Shown: positions 46,953 through 57,903, counted from the first letter of the stretch. The stretch is DNA of 64,000 nt from Roseiarcus sp963794655 (GCA_963794655.1 CAWCEV010000006.1:2418001-2482000), one strand, 5' to 3'. Notes: generated by a model from the sequence alone, not told the origin. Numbers and translations: made by a program.

Positions 46953-47611
46953 TTCCCCTCTTGGTAGAGAACAGCAACGAAGCTGATCTCTCCTGGCTCA
47001 GTGTCACAGTGGGTTTTCAGCGCAACAAGGTTTTTGCAGAAAAACAAATTCGAGTCATCGCTCAATAGGAACTAGTGCAATTTCGCGAACATCGACTCTG
47101 GGGGATGGGCACATCCTATACCGCTTCCGTAAAACCTCTCACTGAATTTTGGCTACCCTTACCAGAGTTTTGCAGCGGTTACTTTAGAGAGCAGGAGATT
47201 GTTACTACCCTGCGAGCAGAATACTGGCAAATTAGTGAGATCTCGAATAGGAACACTTACTCAACTTTCGGAATAGTCAGACAAGATTGGGTTTTCTAAC
47301 CACCCGCGTAGCCGCTAAATGCTGATTTTCGGCCCCAAATTGCTTTGGCCAATAAATTGCTCATGGGAATCGTATTCCCCCTGAATTATGCGCTTTCCAG
47401 CACACAAAGGTAACTAGAGGTTGTATGTCTCAACAGTGAGGGTGAACCCCGATTATCGGCCACTTTAAGGCGACGTGACCCGAAAAGCCGATTACACCCG
47501 AACCATAGGCAAGACTTGCGACTTCATGGGACTGACAGTGGCGAAGCCTTGTCCAAAAAAGGAAGAGCGGTTCAAAAAAAGTCCAACGTTTATGCCCGAG
47601 GGGTGCAAGTG
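46953..47611. promoter_or_regulatory. Divergent regulatory region upstream of the WecG-STAS gene
   Basis: 659 bp, A/T-rich, between the minus-strand sigma-54 activator and the plus-strand exopolysaccharide genes. It carries a good sigma-54 promoter (listed separately). Small open frames here (for example 47075-47299) show no recognisable domain or convincing ribosome site. Confidence 0.6.
47345..47361 (+). promoter_or_regulatory. Sigma-54 (-24/-12) promoter
   Basis: TTGGCCAATAAATTGCT matches the consensus TTGGCACGNNNNTTGCW at both boxes, with exact GG-N10-GC spacing. It lies about 250 bp before the ATG of the WecG-STAS gene and beside a gene for a sigma-54 activator, which makes it a likely promoter for the exopolysaccharide operon. 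Confidence 0.75.
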
Positions 47612-48906
47612 ATGTCTGAATGGAACCGCAGGTCGGTGGCAGTTTTAGGTGTGCCGTTCGATAACGTGACGATGCACGAGGCCATGGACGCTAATCGAGG
47701 AGAAGATCGACGAGCGCGGATTCCACCAGGTCGCAACTGCCAACGTTGATTTTGTAATCCATGCGATGAACGATCAGGTTCTGCAGGAGGTGCTCTGCTC
47801 CTGCGACCTGGTCGTGCCGGATGGAATGCCGATCGTGTGGGCATCGCGACTCATGGGATGCAGCCTCAAGGAACGCGTCTCGGGCATAGACATGGTTCCT
47901 CGTCTCGCGGAGCTCGCAGCGAGAAGAGGATGGGGAATCTTCTTATTGGGCGCCAGCGAGTCGAGCTCGCAGACGGCTGCCGAAGTGCTCAAGGAGCGCT
48001 TTCCCAAGCTGCGTATTGTGGGCCGCTACTGCCCTCCTGTTTCCGAGCTGGCGGAGATGGATCACGAGCAGATCCTGAGCAGAATCGAGCGGGCCCAACC
48101 CCACATCCTGCTGGTCGCGATGGGGCACCCGAAGCAGGAACAGTGGCTCGCCATGCATCGCGACCGGTTGAGGGTTCCACTGTGCATGGGCGTAGGCGCC
48201 TCGCTTGACTTTCTTGCCGGCGTGGTTTCACGAGCCCCGCTCTGGATGCAAAGAACCGGCTTTGAATGGCTCTATCGGGCGGCCCAGGAACCTCGACGCC
48301 TGGCGCAACGATACATGGCGGACGCATTCGGTCTCGCTCGTCACTTGCCGGCACAGGTTGCGGCAAACGCAATTCAACCCAGAAAGCCCATGAACGCCGC
48401 CATCCGGACCGAACGGTTCTCCATGGCCTCGGTGATATCAGTGAACTGGCGACGTGACCCCCCCAATGCTCACTGAGCTGGAAGATCACCTGGACCGCGC
48501 CCATTACGAAGATAGCGACATCATCCTGAACTTGTCTGAGACTGCTTACTTCGGTCTCGACTCGGTCGCACTGCTGGTTCGTTTGGCGCAATTGATGAAA
48601 CGCGAGAACCGCCATTTTTGGTTGGCCGGAGTGCCGGGGCATATCACGAAGGGTATTTCGAGCTGCGCGGATGAACCACTATTTCGTGAGCGTCCCAAGC
48701 GTAAGAGACGCTCTTTACCGGATGAGGAAGTCGGAGAGTCGAGTCCTGGCTCAAAGCGCCACTCTTACCTACGAACCTTCCACCCGCGACATTCACCTCC
48801 AGGTTGCGATCTCTGAAGGATTTCTGCAGGAGGATTGTTTTTCTTGGCCAAAATCTGAGGGCCTCCCAGGAACGCCGGCGCACCGAGAACCACGGCGACG
48901 CCTTAA
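47612..48906 (+). pseudogene. WecG/TagA/CpsF glycosyltransferase with C-terminal STAS domain, frameshifted
   Basis: ATG 47612 follows GAGGGG. The glycosyltransferase part reads SVAVLGVPFDNVTMHEAMD, then after one extra base near 47693 continues to VATANVDFVIHAMNDQ, VVPDGMPIVWASRL and GMGHPKQEQW-type motifs (AMGHPKQEQW, GVGASLDFLAG). A run of seven C at 48438-48444 causes a second +1 shift; beyond it lies a STAS-like domain (DIILNLSETAYFGLDSVALLVRLAQLM). A third +1 shift near 48646 restores RVFRAARMNHYFVS. Removing one base at each site gives one continuous protein; the probable end is TAATG at 48904-48908. It would transfer an N-acetylated aminosugar to a lipid carrier; the STAS part suggests regulation or partner binding. 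The 3' end is uncertain. Confidence 0.8.
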
Positions 48907-50224
48907 TGTCCATACCTGCTTGACCTTCTGTCGAAACTCTATGCTGATGACACACGTACCTATACGAGACCCTCGCAGCAGTTCTTGCTCTCCTCACGCT
49001 GCCCTTGGTTGTGGAACTAGCGGTTCTGACGCGTCGCCTCCCGGTTACCCAGGCGCAGTCGAGCAGACTCCGCAGTCTCTGCGCCGATTCATTTAGCCGT
49101 GATCATTCCCGCGCACAACGAGGAGGCTCCTGATTGGCTCTTGCATCGAAAGCCTGCAAATGTCGAGCGGCCGGAGATCCTACCCGAATCATCGCCATCG
49201 CTCATAATTGTTCTGATCGCACGGCGGCGCGGGCCGCCAAGGCCGGTGCGGAGGTCGTGGTTTACGATGACCCTCAGGCAAAGGGCAAAGGCTGCGCGCT
49301 GGCTCACGGCTTTGCCTATGCCGCCTCGCAGGGCATGGATGCGTCACTCATCGTCGATGCCGATTCGACTGTGTCCCCCAACCTGATCGGTGCCGTCCGC
49401 AAGAGCGCTCGGCCAACGGTGCGGAAGCGGTGCAGTGTAGATATGAGATGGAAAGCTCGTCGAAGCGACCGACCACCCGTTTAACCTCCCTCGCGTTTCG
49501 GGGTTTTAATGTTGTTCGCCCGGCTGGCCGTGATCGACTTGGGCTTTCCGCCGGCATCCTGGGCAACGGCTTTGCCGTGCGGCAAACGCGTGGTTGCGAA
49601 AAACTCCTACAACTCGCTTTCTGTTGTCGAAGACCTTGAGTTCCATATCAGACTAGTGCTCGCCGGCAAAAAGGTTCAGTTTCTTAGACGACGCGAAGGT
49701 CTCTTCCGCGCTACCATCCACTAAGCAGGGTGAGACCACCCAACGCTCGCGTTGGGAGGGTGGTCGAGCCAACGCGGCCCGGACTTGGCTTGGCACCTCT
49801 TTTGAGGCAACTACAGGAGGCCGGTTGCGGGCACTGGAGCCGGCACTGGACCTGGCATCTTTGCCTATCGGTTATGGCGCTGGCTTTACTGATGTTTGCT
49901 ATGATTCTGCCCTTGGCTTGGTTACGGATCTATGCGCTGCTGGCGGTGCTTGCCATTGCATGTCACGTTCTGGTCGCAGCATGGTCTGGAACCGATTTCG
50001 CTGGAGATATGCGCGTCCTGGCTCGCGCGCCGGGCTACATCCTTTGGAAGCTCTTCATGCTTCCAAGCCTGCTCCGCAGTTCTCGCACCGACGCCGCATG
50101 GGTTCGAACCGAACGTGAACCGGCCAGGCAGCCGATCATCTTGCGAGCCAGTGGCGGAGGCAACTCCGGCGGACAGCTTTGGAACATGCGGCTGGGAATC
50201 GCAAATTCATTGGAGACCTCATGA
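48906..50224 (+). pseudogene. Membrane-anchored family 2 glycosyltransferase, multiply frameshifted
   Basis: Pieces in all three frames follow the order of a processive-type GT2: an N-terminal helix (AAVLALLTLPLVVELAVL), HLAVIIPAHNEE, RIIAIAHNCSDRTA, ASLIVDADSTVSPNLIGAV with the DxD-type site, AGILGNGFAVR, VVEDLEFHIRLVLAG (acceptor and base region), and C-terminal helices (LMFAMILPLAWLRIYALLAVLAI). At least five indels are needed to join them. The last piece ends at TGA 50224, which overlaps the Wza start as ATGA, so the gene order and coupling are intact. A sugar-adding or polymerising role in exopolysaccharide synthesis is likely if it is functional. Confidence 0.78.
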
Positions 50225-51245
50225 AACAGTTAGTCCGATCGGCGAAGACTGCTTTTGATAGGACTGCTTCTGGCGGTAAGCGCGCAACGCTGATGCTCGG
50301 ACAAGAGCGGCCACAGCGGGTGATTCGGGAGCGAGCGATCCCCAAGCTAAAGCTAAGTCCGATGAAGCTTTTGCAAAAGTTTGAACCGGCAGCGAATGAG
50401 GAGTACTCTTTGGGGCCCGGGGACGAAATCAGCCTCGATTTTCCTGGACGTCCAGAATTGAGCGGCAAAGAGAGTCGTTGGGCCCGGATGGACGAATCAC
50501 GTTGCCGCTGGTCGGTCCCTCACAGTAGCAGACAAGAACCGTAACGAGGTGGCTAAGTTGGTGGTCGATTCTCTAGTCGCCTTACTATCAAGGAGCTCAT
50601 CGGTAACGGTCAACGTGGACAAGTACGCGTCCAACCGGGTGATAGTTATTGGAAGCGTGCAGCACCCTGGCGTGCTCTACTTCGACGATACCCCGACTTT
50701 GCTCGATGTGATTGCCGAGGAGGGCTGCTCGCCGGCGCCGGTAGCGGACCAGGCAACTCGTCGCGCGGAAGGGATGGAATTCCGGAGCGATGCGCTATCT
50801 ACCGCGGCAACGACCAAGTGGTTTGGGTCAATCTGAGGGAGATGTTGCAGAGCGGCAATTCCATGGCTGACCTGCGGTTGCGCCGGAATGATATTGTTTA
50901 TGTGCCGGCTCAGCAGGAGGTGTTCGTATCCGTGCTGGGGAGCGTTATGCATGCGGGTGCAATTCCTCTGACGGCCGAATCAACACTGGCCTCCGTTCTG
51001 GCGCAAGCGGGAGGGCTGGCCGAGAGCGCAGGCCGCAAATATTCAGATGATTCAGCCGTCAACCGGCAGGACATCGACAATTCCCTTCAAAAGCTTACTG
51101 ACTCTTACCGGCACTGATGAAGTTAAGTTGCACGCGGGAGATGTGATCTATGTACCGAAGAGCGGATTTCTACAAATCGACCTATGTCATCCAACGACTG
51201 AGCCCGATCGCATCCATCGGCGCCATCGCCGCGCTCGCCCACTGA
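50221..51245 (+). pseudogene. Wza-like polysaccharide export protein, frameshifted
   Basis: Starts at ATG 50221, coupled to the GT2. YSLGPGDEISLDFPGRPEL is the conserved Poly_export entry motif. Further pieces give VTVNVDKYASNRVIVIGSVQHPGVL and EVFVSVLGSVMHAGAIPL, two SLBB-type beta-grasp repeats, and VKLHAGDVIYVPKSGF. The final piece ends VIQRLSPIASIGAIAALAH at TGA 51243-51245. Several indels break the frame. The family forms or gates the outer-membrane exit channel. I see no clear lipoprotein signal at the N-terminus, which is unusual for Wza. Confidence 0.8.
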
Positions 51246-51329
51246 TATCTTTGTTACCCTCGTGCCTGTTTGAAACTAACTAAGAGCATTACGTTCCCAA
51301 CCGTTAAGTTAGTAGGTAAGGTCCTTTCA

Positions 51330-53509
51330 ATGCAAATTAAGCAACTAGGCCAATCCAAACCGTCTCTGCCGCCGTCTCCCCAGCCCGGACTGGATGGCGA
51401 GAATTGACATAATGCGAAGCTTGCGGCTGCACAAAATGCTGGCAACTGCTGATCGCGCTTTTGGTCATAGGGCTCGGAGTTGCCTTCGTGGCACGGCATC
51501 ATTCGTAGGTACGAAGCAACCAGCGTGGTCTACGTGTCGCCAAATTTCCCGGCTACCCTGAATGCCAGCGAAGAGCAGGAATACCCTTACGATTCCTATA
51601 TCGAGGAGCAGGTTCACTCGGTGAAGAGATACAATGTGCTCTCCGATGCATTGCGTCAGCTCAAACTGGGCGTCTGGCAGTTCCCCGGAGAGAAGTCTGG
51701 AGTCTGCGGTCGACCGGTTGCAGCACCTCTTAACAGTGAAGCGCGACGGACTTGAGTTACCAGGTGCTGATCAGCCTGCAAGGCGACAATGCCACCAATC
51801 TGGCCGAAATCGTCAATGCAGTGACCGACAGCTATCTCGAGGAGACAAAGGGCGAGGAATTCTACGGCCGGGACAAACGGCTGGAGTCTCTGCGCCAGGA
51901 GCGTACCGAGGTCCAGAATGAGCTGAACAGACAAGCTGCGGGAGCAAACAGCAATAAGCCAGGCCCTCGGTCTGGCAGTCGTCTCATCGGAAGGCACAGA
52001 TCAGATGGACACGCAGATCGGTGAAACTACGAACCGACTTCGGTAGCGCACGAACAACGAATTCAAGCCGAGGCGAAGCTCGCCGCTTTGGAAAACGGCG
52101 ACAAGGCGCACCGAATGCCGCACTCGATGCCGCTGCTGACGAAATCATCGCTACGGATCCAAGCCTGCTGGCGCTGAAGTCCTCGCTGAGCCAAAAGAAG
52201 GCTGTGCTGATGGATCAGCTAGCCGGACTGACGCCGAATCACCCGCTGCGAAAGACCACTGAGGAGCAACTCTCTGAGATTGAGAACTGCCTTGCAGCAG
52301 ATGCAGGCAGACCTGCGCAACCATGCCGCGGCTAACCTGGGGCAGAAGCTCCGCACGGACCTGATCCGTGCCACCACGGTTGAGGCTAAATTACTTTCAG
52401 AGTTGCAGACTAATACCAACCAGGCAACACATGCTGCGCCGAGCTTTCAGCGTGCCCAGGTACTGGAGGATGAAATTGCTGCTCTCCAGGCGAGATACGT
52501 CACCTTGGATGAGCGGACAAGAAACCTGGAACTTGAAAGCAAGTCACCCGGTTCGGTTCATCTATTTTCCGCGGCACGGGTTCCCACGGGCCCACGTGCC
52601 AGAGCATGACCGGCTGATTATGGCATTATTGCTTCCTTTCGCGCTGTTCTTGGCGACGGGTACGGTCGTTCTCATCGATTTTTTTGATCCGCGAATCCAT
52701 AACGGCATCGATGTCGAGCAGATCCTGGGGTTTTCTCCCATTGGATCGCTCTTCAACGACCAGGATGTCATCCATGCAGGTGTTCGATGAAGGTACCCTG
52801 CGCCTGGCGGGAGGTATCGATCACGCCGCCCGCACCGCTGGCGTGCGTACCATCGTGCTTACCTCTGTCAATGCAGGAGCTGGAACCACCTCGATCGTCG
52901 AAAACCTTGGCAGTACCCTGGCGAAGTTGGGCAGGAAAACACTGACGATCGATTCCTCTGGCGCTACCCGCCGGTGGCCTACATAACCCTCAATCCCGAC
53001 CAGTCTGCACATCGTGGTTTGACCGGTGCGCATGTGAGGCGGCCGGAGGTGGACTCCGTGGTCCACGGCGGTCGATAGCGCAACCGTTCTCCGTCAAGCT
53101 GCGCACCTCTGACCAACTTCATGGATCAGTCATTCAAAGATCTGACGATTGGTTACGACATCATTTTGATCGACGCATCGCCCATTTTGATTTCCGCGGA
53201 AACCGAATACCTTAGCCCGCTTTGCCGACGTGACGATACTTCATCGCAGAAGCTGGAAACACCACCAAGCCGCAGCTGATTCGTGCTTCACGCTTATTGG
53301 AGCGGCTCCAGATCCCAGGAATGGCAGTCATCCTTAATAAGATGGTCTATCGCCGGGCAAATCGCGCAACCCGTGAGGACTTAGACGCGTTCGAAACTCG
53401 ACTGGGTCCTGGAAACGCCAAATGGACTCCGCTCCGGGGTAAGAGTGACCCGGCAGACGAATATACTCCCGGTGAAAGGGTGGCAAAAGAGGACTCTACT
53501 TACGCTTGA
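51330..53509 (+). pseudogene. Wzc/GumC-like chain-length and autokinase-type protein, frameshifted
   Basis: Pieces in order: N-terminus from ATG 51330; a +1 shift near 51406; membrane helix LIALLVIGLGVAFVAR; the Wzz-type periplasmic part (YEATSVVYVSPNFPATLNA); long coiled coils (51.8-52.5 kb); second helix LLLPFALFLATGTVVLI; then a cytoplasmic P-loop domain (IVLTSVNAGAGTTS, YDIILIDASPIL) ending at TGA 53509. The Walker A equivalent NAGAGTT lacks the Lys of GxGKTT, so the kinase part may be inactive even if the frame were restored. It sets polymer length with the Wza protein. At least six indels are present. Confidence 0.78.
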
Positions 53510-53601
53510 TATGTTTCCGCTTCCCCCGACAGCAATGCAAAACGGCCGACTCGAGCGGATGTCGCGTGCCCCAGCTTCCATATTCCTAAGGCTTCTGGCA
53601 A

Positions 53602-54598
53602 ATGACAATGGGGATTAAAACCGAAATGGAACGTCGGGTCTTTATGATTCTCTCGCCGCGCACCCTCGACTACGCGAGAGGCGCCTTGACGAGCCTGCTG
53701 AGCAATGCGCTGGAACCGATCCATCTGCGCCTGGTTACCGACACGCCATTCGGATAAGCAGTTGCTCATCGAGGAAACGGCGAAGCTATACATTCCCCAA
53801 CCGCCATCGTTGCGAGGTCTTTTCCAAAGAGGATCTGGACGATCAAGAATCCACGATATTCGGCAGCTATCCGAATCTTAGGCTCTTCCGCAATGGGCAC
53901 CCCTGTTGGCGAAAAATTACTGATCCGCTTCTACTCAGTAGCGGGGATGATGAGATAGTCGTTCTCGATCCCGACCTTTATTTTCCGAACAAGTTCCGCT
54001 TCGAGCCCACTCTGGCCCGAGGGGTGTTGCTCATGTGGCAAAGGCCGAACTGCCTCCTCCCCGCGACCATAGTCAATACGGCCCTGAATAAAGGAATCGC
54101 CCTGGCACATCATGTAGACATCGGCGTGGCGCATTGGCGCGCCCAGTCGATCTCGATTGGCTAGAGTGGCTACTGATTCATCTAGGTATAAGAGAACACC
54201 CCAACGCCAGGTTCAGTATGCACATCGAAGCCATTGTATGGGCAGCGATCGCTATGCGTGTGGGGGGTGGACACCTGCCGCCCGAGCACTGGCACTGCTG
54301 GCAACGCACGCAACGGATCCGTTTGCTTCGCAAACTGCGTATTCCTGGCGCCCAACTATTAGCCCACGAGCCCTTCCCGACCATCAAGTGCTTCCATGCG
54401 GGGGGCGAAGCCAAACACTGGTTGGAAGAAACCCGCCGCCGCGGGTTGTTGGACACTGGCAACGTATTGGAGAGTTCGGGTACTGTCTTACCTTTTGAAG
54501 AGTTGACTCCCGGCACCTATCAGAGAGAGCAGGCGATCAGGTTGTGGTTGAGAAGATTCGGGTACTATAGCGTGTTCCCCAGTGGGGTATTACGCTAG
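53602..54598 (+). pseudogene. Putative glycosyltransferase-like protein, frameshifted
   Basis: Begins at ATG 53602 (RRVFMILSPRTLDYARGALTSLL), with later pieces IVVLDPDLYFPNKF (a DxD-type site), CLLPATIVNTALNKGIAL and a long intact C-terminal piece from 54134 (DLDWLEWLLIHLGI ... VFPSGVLR) ending at TAG 54596-54598. The DxD motif, position and size suggest a transferase acting on the polysaccharide, but I do not recognise the family. At least three indels occur in the first half. The GT4 gene starts 5 bp later. Confidence 0.6.
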
Positions 54599-54602
54599 GC
54601 TC

Positions 54603-55862
54603 ATGGGAGCGAGCGATTTACAACCACTTCGGGTTTGTATTGTAGCGGAGAACGCCTCCTTTCAATTTGGAGGGGAAGCTTCGCTGCCGTTGCACTATTA
54701 CGCTCGCCTTCGCGCGCGCGGAGTAGAGGCATGGCTTATCGTTCATGGGAGAACCCGGCAGGAATTGGAAGCCCTTTTCCCAGATGACGCCGGCAGAATC
54801 TGCTACATACCCGATAAGTGGTTTCACAAGTTGATTTGGCATCTCAACTCGTATTTGCCGCGACGCATCGCTCAGGCAACATTGGGTACGCTGATGGTTT
54901 TGGTGAACCAACGTATCCAACGGGAGATGGTGCGTGGCTTGATTTCAGCTCAACACGTGAATGTAGTCCATCAGCCAACGCCTGTATCTCCCCTCGCTCC
55001 ATCGTTCATCTACAAGCTTGGAGTTCCCGTGGTCATAGGGCCAATGAACGGGGGAATGGACTACCCTGAGGCATTTCGGAACGTCGAATCATGGCTCACA
55101 CGAGCATCGGTGGGCTTGGGACGCAGTTGCGCTGATTTAGTTAATCGGGTGATCCCGGGAAAGAAGCTGGCTAGGTTCATCCTCGTGGCAAACCAGCGTA
55201 CGAGGTTGGCGTTGCCTTCCTGCGTTGAGGGTGAAGTCATAGAGGTTCCCGAGAACGGGGTAGACTTACGAATCTGGTCGGTGCCATGGGACCCGCTTTC
55301 TAATGAGCGTCCGCCACGCTTCCTATTTATGGGGCGCCTGGTCGATTGGAAGCGTCTCGATCTGGCCATCAAGGCGCTGGCAAATGTTCCTGGAGCTCAC
55401 CTCGACGTGATCGGTGATGGACCCATGCGCGCCGAATGGACGTTGCTGGCCGCCACCCTCAATCTAGAAGACAGAGTTAGCTTCCGGGGCTGGATGCCGC
55501 AGTACGAATGTGCCCAGTATTTGCAAACAGCTACTGCTTTGCTTCTTCCCAGCATTTACGAGTGCGGGGGCGCCGTGGTCCTGGAAGCGATGGCGACCAG
55601 GACGCCGGTCATCGCCGTGGCATGGGGTGGCCCAAATGATTATCTTGATGAAAGCTGCGGTTTGCTCATCCCTCCGGTAGATGCGACGGCGGTGATAAGC
55701 GGCTTTGCCGCGGGGATGCAGATGTTGATCGACAAGCCCCAGCTTCGCATTAGCCTGGGCGATGCGGCTCGAAAGAAAATCGAAGAACGCTTCACCTGGG
55801 AAGAAAAGGTTGATCGCGTGGTTGAGATTTATCGGCAAGCGGTTGATGGAGTTCCAGCGTGA
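54603..55862 (+). CDS. Family 4 glycosyltransferase
   Basis: 419 residues from ATG 54603; GTG 54582 would add seven residues and overlap the previous gene. The GT-B fold shows LRVCIVAENASFQFGGEASLPLHYY at the N-terminus (glycine-rich acceptor loop), PENGVDLRIWS, PRFLFMGRLVDWKRLDLAIKAL, VIGDGP, and the nucleotide-sugar motif LLPSIYECGGAVVLEAMA with the E-x7-E pair. It is intact, in contrast with the four genes upstream. It probably adds a hexose in exopolysaccharide assembly. Confidence 0.94.
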   Translation: MGASDLQPLRVCIVAENASFQFGGEASLPLHYYARLRARGVEAWLIVHGRTRQELEALFPDDAGRICYIPDKWFHKLIWHLNSYLPRRIAQATLGTLMVLVNQRIQREMVRGLISAQHVNVVHQPTPVSPLAPSFIYKLGVPVVIGPMNGGMDYPEAFRNVESWLTRASVGLGRSCADLVNRVIPGKKLARFILVANQRTRLALPSCVEGEVIEVPENGVDLRIWSVPWDPLSNERPPRFLFMGRLVDWKRLDLAIKALANVPGAHLDVIGDGPMRAEWTLLAATLNLEDRVSFRGWMPQYECAQYLQTATALLLPSIYECGGAVVLEAMATRTPVIAVAWGGPNDYLDESCGLLIPPVDATAVISGFAAGMQMLIDKPQLRISLGDAARKKIEERFTWEEKVDRVVEIYRQAVDGVPA

Positions 55863-56371
55863 AATAGTTGCAAATATTCTGCCACAATTCCAAGTTTTCT
55901 TTTCTGGATTGTGGCTAAGCGAGGTACGTCCGGCGCTCCCTTCGCACCCCAAGTAACTATCAATAAAACTCTGGTAAGGCGGTACTACAACACAGTATTT
56001 ATGAACACTTTCTTCATGTATGCTCTGTTCAATCAAACCCCCTTATAGCAGATAGTTGGACGGTTGGATGCTCCATCGCATACTTTTGTTGTCTTGGGCA
56101 CGGTGAATTTTGCTTTTTCCACGAAACACTCCGGGCTGGTGGTTTATTCGACTGGTTTGAAGGGCGACGTTTGTCTCCCTCGAGTTAGCCGTCACCGCAC
56201 CGTCGTTAAACGAGTTATGTAATTGTGAACCAGGTTGAATATGAGCTGCCTTGTCCGTGTCTGAGGGCGTTTCGCTCATTTCTGTTTTCTCACACGTGCA
56301 CCTAACCGAATTAAATTGACCCCAATCCGAATTCGAAAATTATCATTCGCTCTTGAACAAAGGAGACATTA
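55863..56371. promoter_or_regulatory. 509-bp intergenic region before the di-iron oxidase operon
   Basis: A/T-rich spacer. A perfect 8-bp inverted repeat GCCACAAT (55881-55888) / ATTGTGGC (55908-55915) lies just after the GT4 gene and could be a weak terminator. TTGGACGGTTGGATGCT (56056-56072) has GG-N10-GC spacing and partial similarity to a sigma-54 promoter, but lies about 300 bp before the next gene. AAAGGAG precedes the next ATG. I see no convincing gene; a 78-codon minus-strand frame has no family match. Confidence 0.5.
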
Positions 56372-57046
56372 ATGACCGCTTCACTCGTTATTCCCCCCAT
56401 GCAGGAACACCTGGTGGGCGCCTCGTTTAAGCCACAGCTTGACAGCATGATTCAGGAGCTCATTGCGAGCCTGCCTGACCCTAACAAATTGACTGCCAGT
56501 GATCGTCGCGGCATCATCGCACGATACACCGCGGTCCTGGAAGGCAACTTCATCTACTGGATGACCGCTGCTTATCTCTCCGCAAAGTCTGAGGAAGCAC
56601 GCTTCATCATGCTCGATAACCTGCGTGAGGAAATTAGCGACTGTCACCCAGACATGTTACGCAGGTTTACCATGTCGGCGAACGCTTTCCCCACGGATGC
56701 GGACGCACTTGCTGTACATCGCGATTTGACCAACGTACGCCTGTTTCTGGGGCGGCTGTCCGGCGTGCAGAATATCGTTACCATGGCCTTCTTCGAGGGA
56801 TTCATCCAGCAGTTCATGGGCTACCTCTCGGACCTCGCCGGAGCGCAGGGCTCAGAAGAGAAGGTTTATGCGGATGTGCACGGGGTGTGCGACGTGGCGC
56901 ACTCACAGGAGCTTTATCGCGCCCTCGCATCCGAAATCGCGGTCAACCCGTTGGACCCAGCAGCGGACCCGTTTGAAGGCGTCGATCTGCTCCGCACGCT
57001 GATCCAGACAATCATTCACGGCCGGAGCAACGAGCAGGCGGCGTAG
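56372..57046 (+). CDS. Heme-oxygenase-like di-iron oxidase/oxygenase
   Basis: 224 residues from ATG 56372 with AAAGGAG 7 nt upstream. It is all-helical by composition and carries a metal-ligand pattern: Glu57 (VLEGNFIYW), His92 (EEISDCHPDML), Glu142 (AFFEGFIQQF), and His170-x3-Asp174-x2-His177 (ADVHGVCDVAHS). The H-x3-D-x2-H spacing and the Glu-His-Glu order fit the heme-oxygenase-like di-iron (HDO) superfamily, whose members do N-oxygenation, oxidative decarboxylation or C-C cleavage. The PqqC/TenA-like non-metal members lack this set. It is first in an operon with two hydrolases, an ACP and an AMP ligase, so the substrate may be an acyl or aminoacyl chain, free or carried on the ACP. The exact reaction cannot be read. 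Confidence 0.85.
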   Translation: MTASLVIPPMQEHLVGASFKPQLDSMIQELIASLPDPNKLTASDRRGIIARYTAVLEGNFIYWMTAAYLSAKSEEARFIMLDNLREEISDCHPDMLRRFTMSANAFPTDADALAVHRDLTNVRLFLGRLSGVQNIVTMAFFEGFIQQFMGYLSDLAGAQGSEEKVYADVHGVCDVAHSQELYRALASEIAVNPLDPAADPFEGVDLLRTLIQTIIHGRSNEQAA

Positions 57047-57069
57047 AGAGCTGGGCGGGCCAAAGTCAC

Positions 57070-57903
57070 GTGCAAACTGATCTTCATATGGACAACGCTG
57101 TTCTGGAACACGCCGGATACTTGAATGTGTCCGGCGCACACCTTTACACCGTGTTGCATGAGGTCCCGGATCCCATAGCACGGGTGCTACTCGTCGGGCC
57201 GTTTGCTTCTGAGCGACACAACTCTTACCTTCCGTGGGTCCGATGGGCCCGCTATTTGGCCAAACGAAAAATCGAAGTGTTGCGTTTTGACTATCGTGGC
57301 GTTGGTGAAAGCACGGGCGAGTTCGAGGAAATGACCTTCGCGGCCTGGTGCGAAGACGTTCAACTGCTGGCCGATTGGCTGAGAAACCGGCCAATAAATT
57401 TACCCCTGGTGCTCCATGGACTTGAAATTGGCGCGATTCTGGCGGCAAAGGCTTTCCACAGTGGCGCCGGGGACGCGCTCTTACTTTGGTCTCCCCCTGC
57501 GAACGCTCACCAGGCGCTCCGCTCAACACTCCTGCGCTGGGTAGGCCTGGAGCACCTATATAAGCCAAGCGAAGAAGTGAAGCCCGCAGCAGAATATATT
57601 CGTCAGATGGAGAATGGAGGATTGGTTGAAGTGGAGGGGTACCAGTGGTCGAGCACTCTTTGGCAGGATTCTTTCGCCGTAAGTTTGCCTGCCCCGATCG
57701 TTGATGACAGCACTGCGACATCTGCCTACGGTAAGCCGGTCCGGATTGTGAAACTCGACAAGAAAGCCGCACCGCTGGTGAAAGGCGGCTTTGTCGGATA
57801 CGACGAAGCGAAAGACTTCGACTGGCTATTTGCTCCCAATTCAGATTGGATAGCCGCAGCTGCTGGTCACATTCAAGGAGATAGCAATGGACCAGGCTAT
57901 TGA
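57070..57903 (+). CDS. Alpha/beta hydrolase, exosortase-A-associated hydrolase 2-like, no catalytic Ser
   Basis: 277 residues from GTG 57070 (ATG 57088 is the alternative). The fold is recognisable: VLLVGPFASERHNSY, VLRFDYRGVGESTGEFEEMTFAAWCEDV. At the nucleophile elbow it reads GLEIG (117-121), with Glu119 where Ser is expected. From memory, hydrolase 2 of exosortase-A loci also has a replaced nucleophile, so this may be family behaviour, not damage. A role in acyl-carrier chemistry rather than simple ester cleavage is possible. It lies 23 bp after the di-iron gene and overlaps the next hydrolase by 17 bp. Confidence 0.82.
   Translation: MQTDLHMDNAVLEHAGYLNVSGAHLYTVLHEVPDPIARVLLVGPFASERHNSYLPWVRWARYLAKRKIEVLRFDYRGVGESTGEFEEMTFAAWCEDVQLLADWLRNRPINLPLVLHGLEIGAILAAKAFHSGAGDALLLWSPPANAHQALRSTLLRWVGLEHLYKPSEEVKPAAEYIRQMENGGLVEVEGYQWSSTLWQDSFAVSLPAPIVDDSTATSAYGKPVRIVKLDKKAAPLVKGGFVGYDEAKDFDWLFAPNSDWIAAAAGHIQGDSNGPGY

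Noticed and set aside
56043..56279. Minus-strand 78-codon frame
   Set aside because: Weak ribosome site and no family match; better treated as intergenic.
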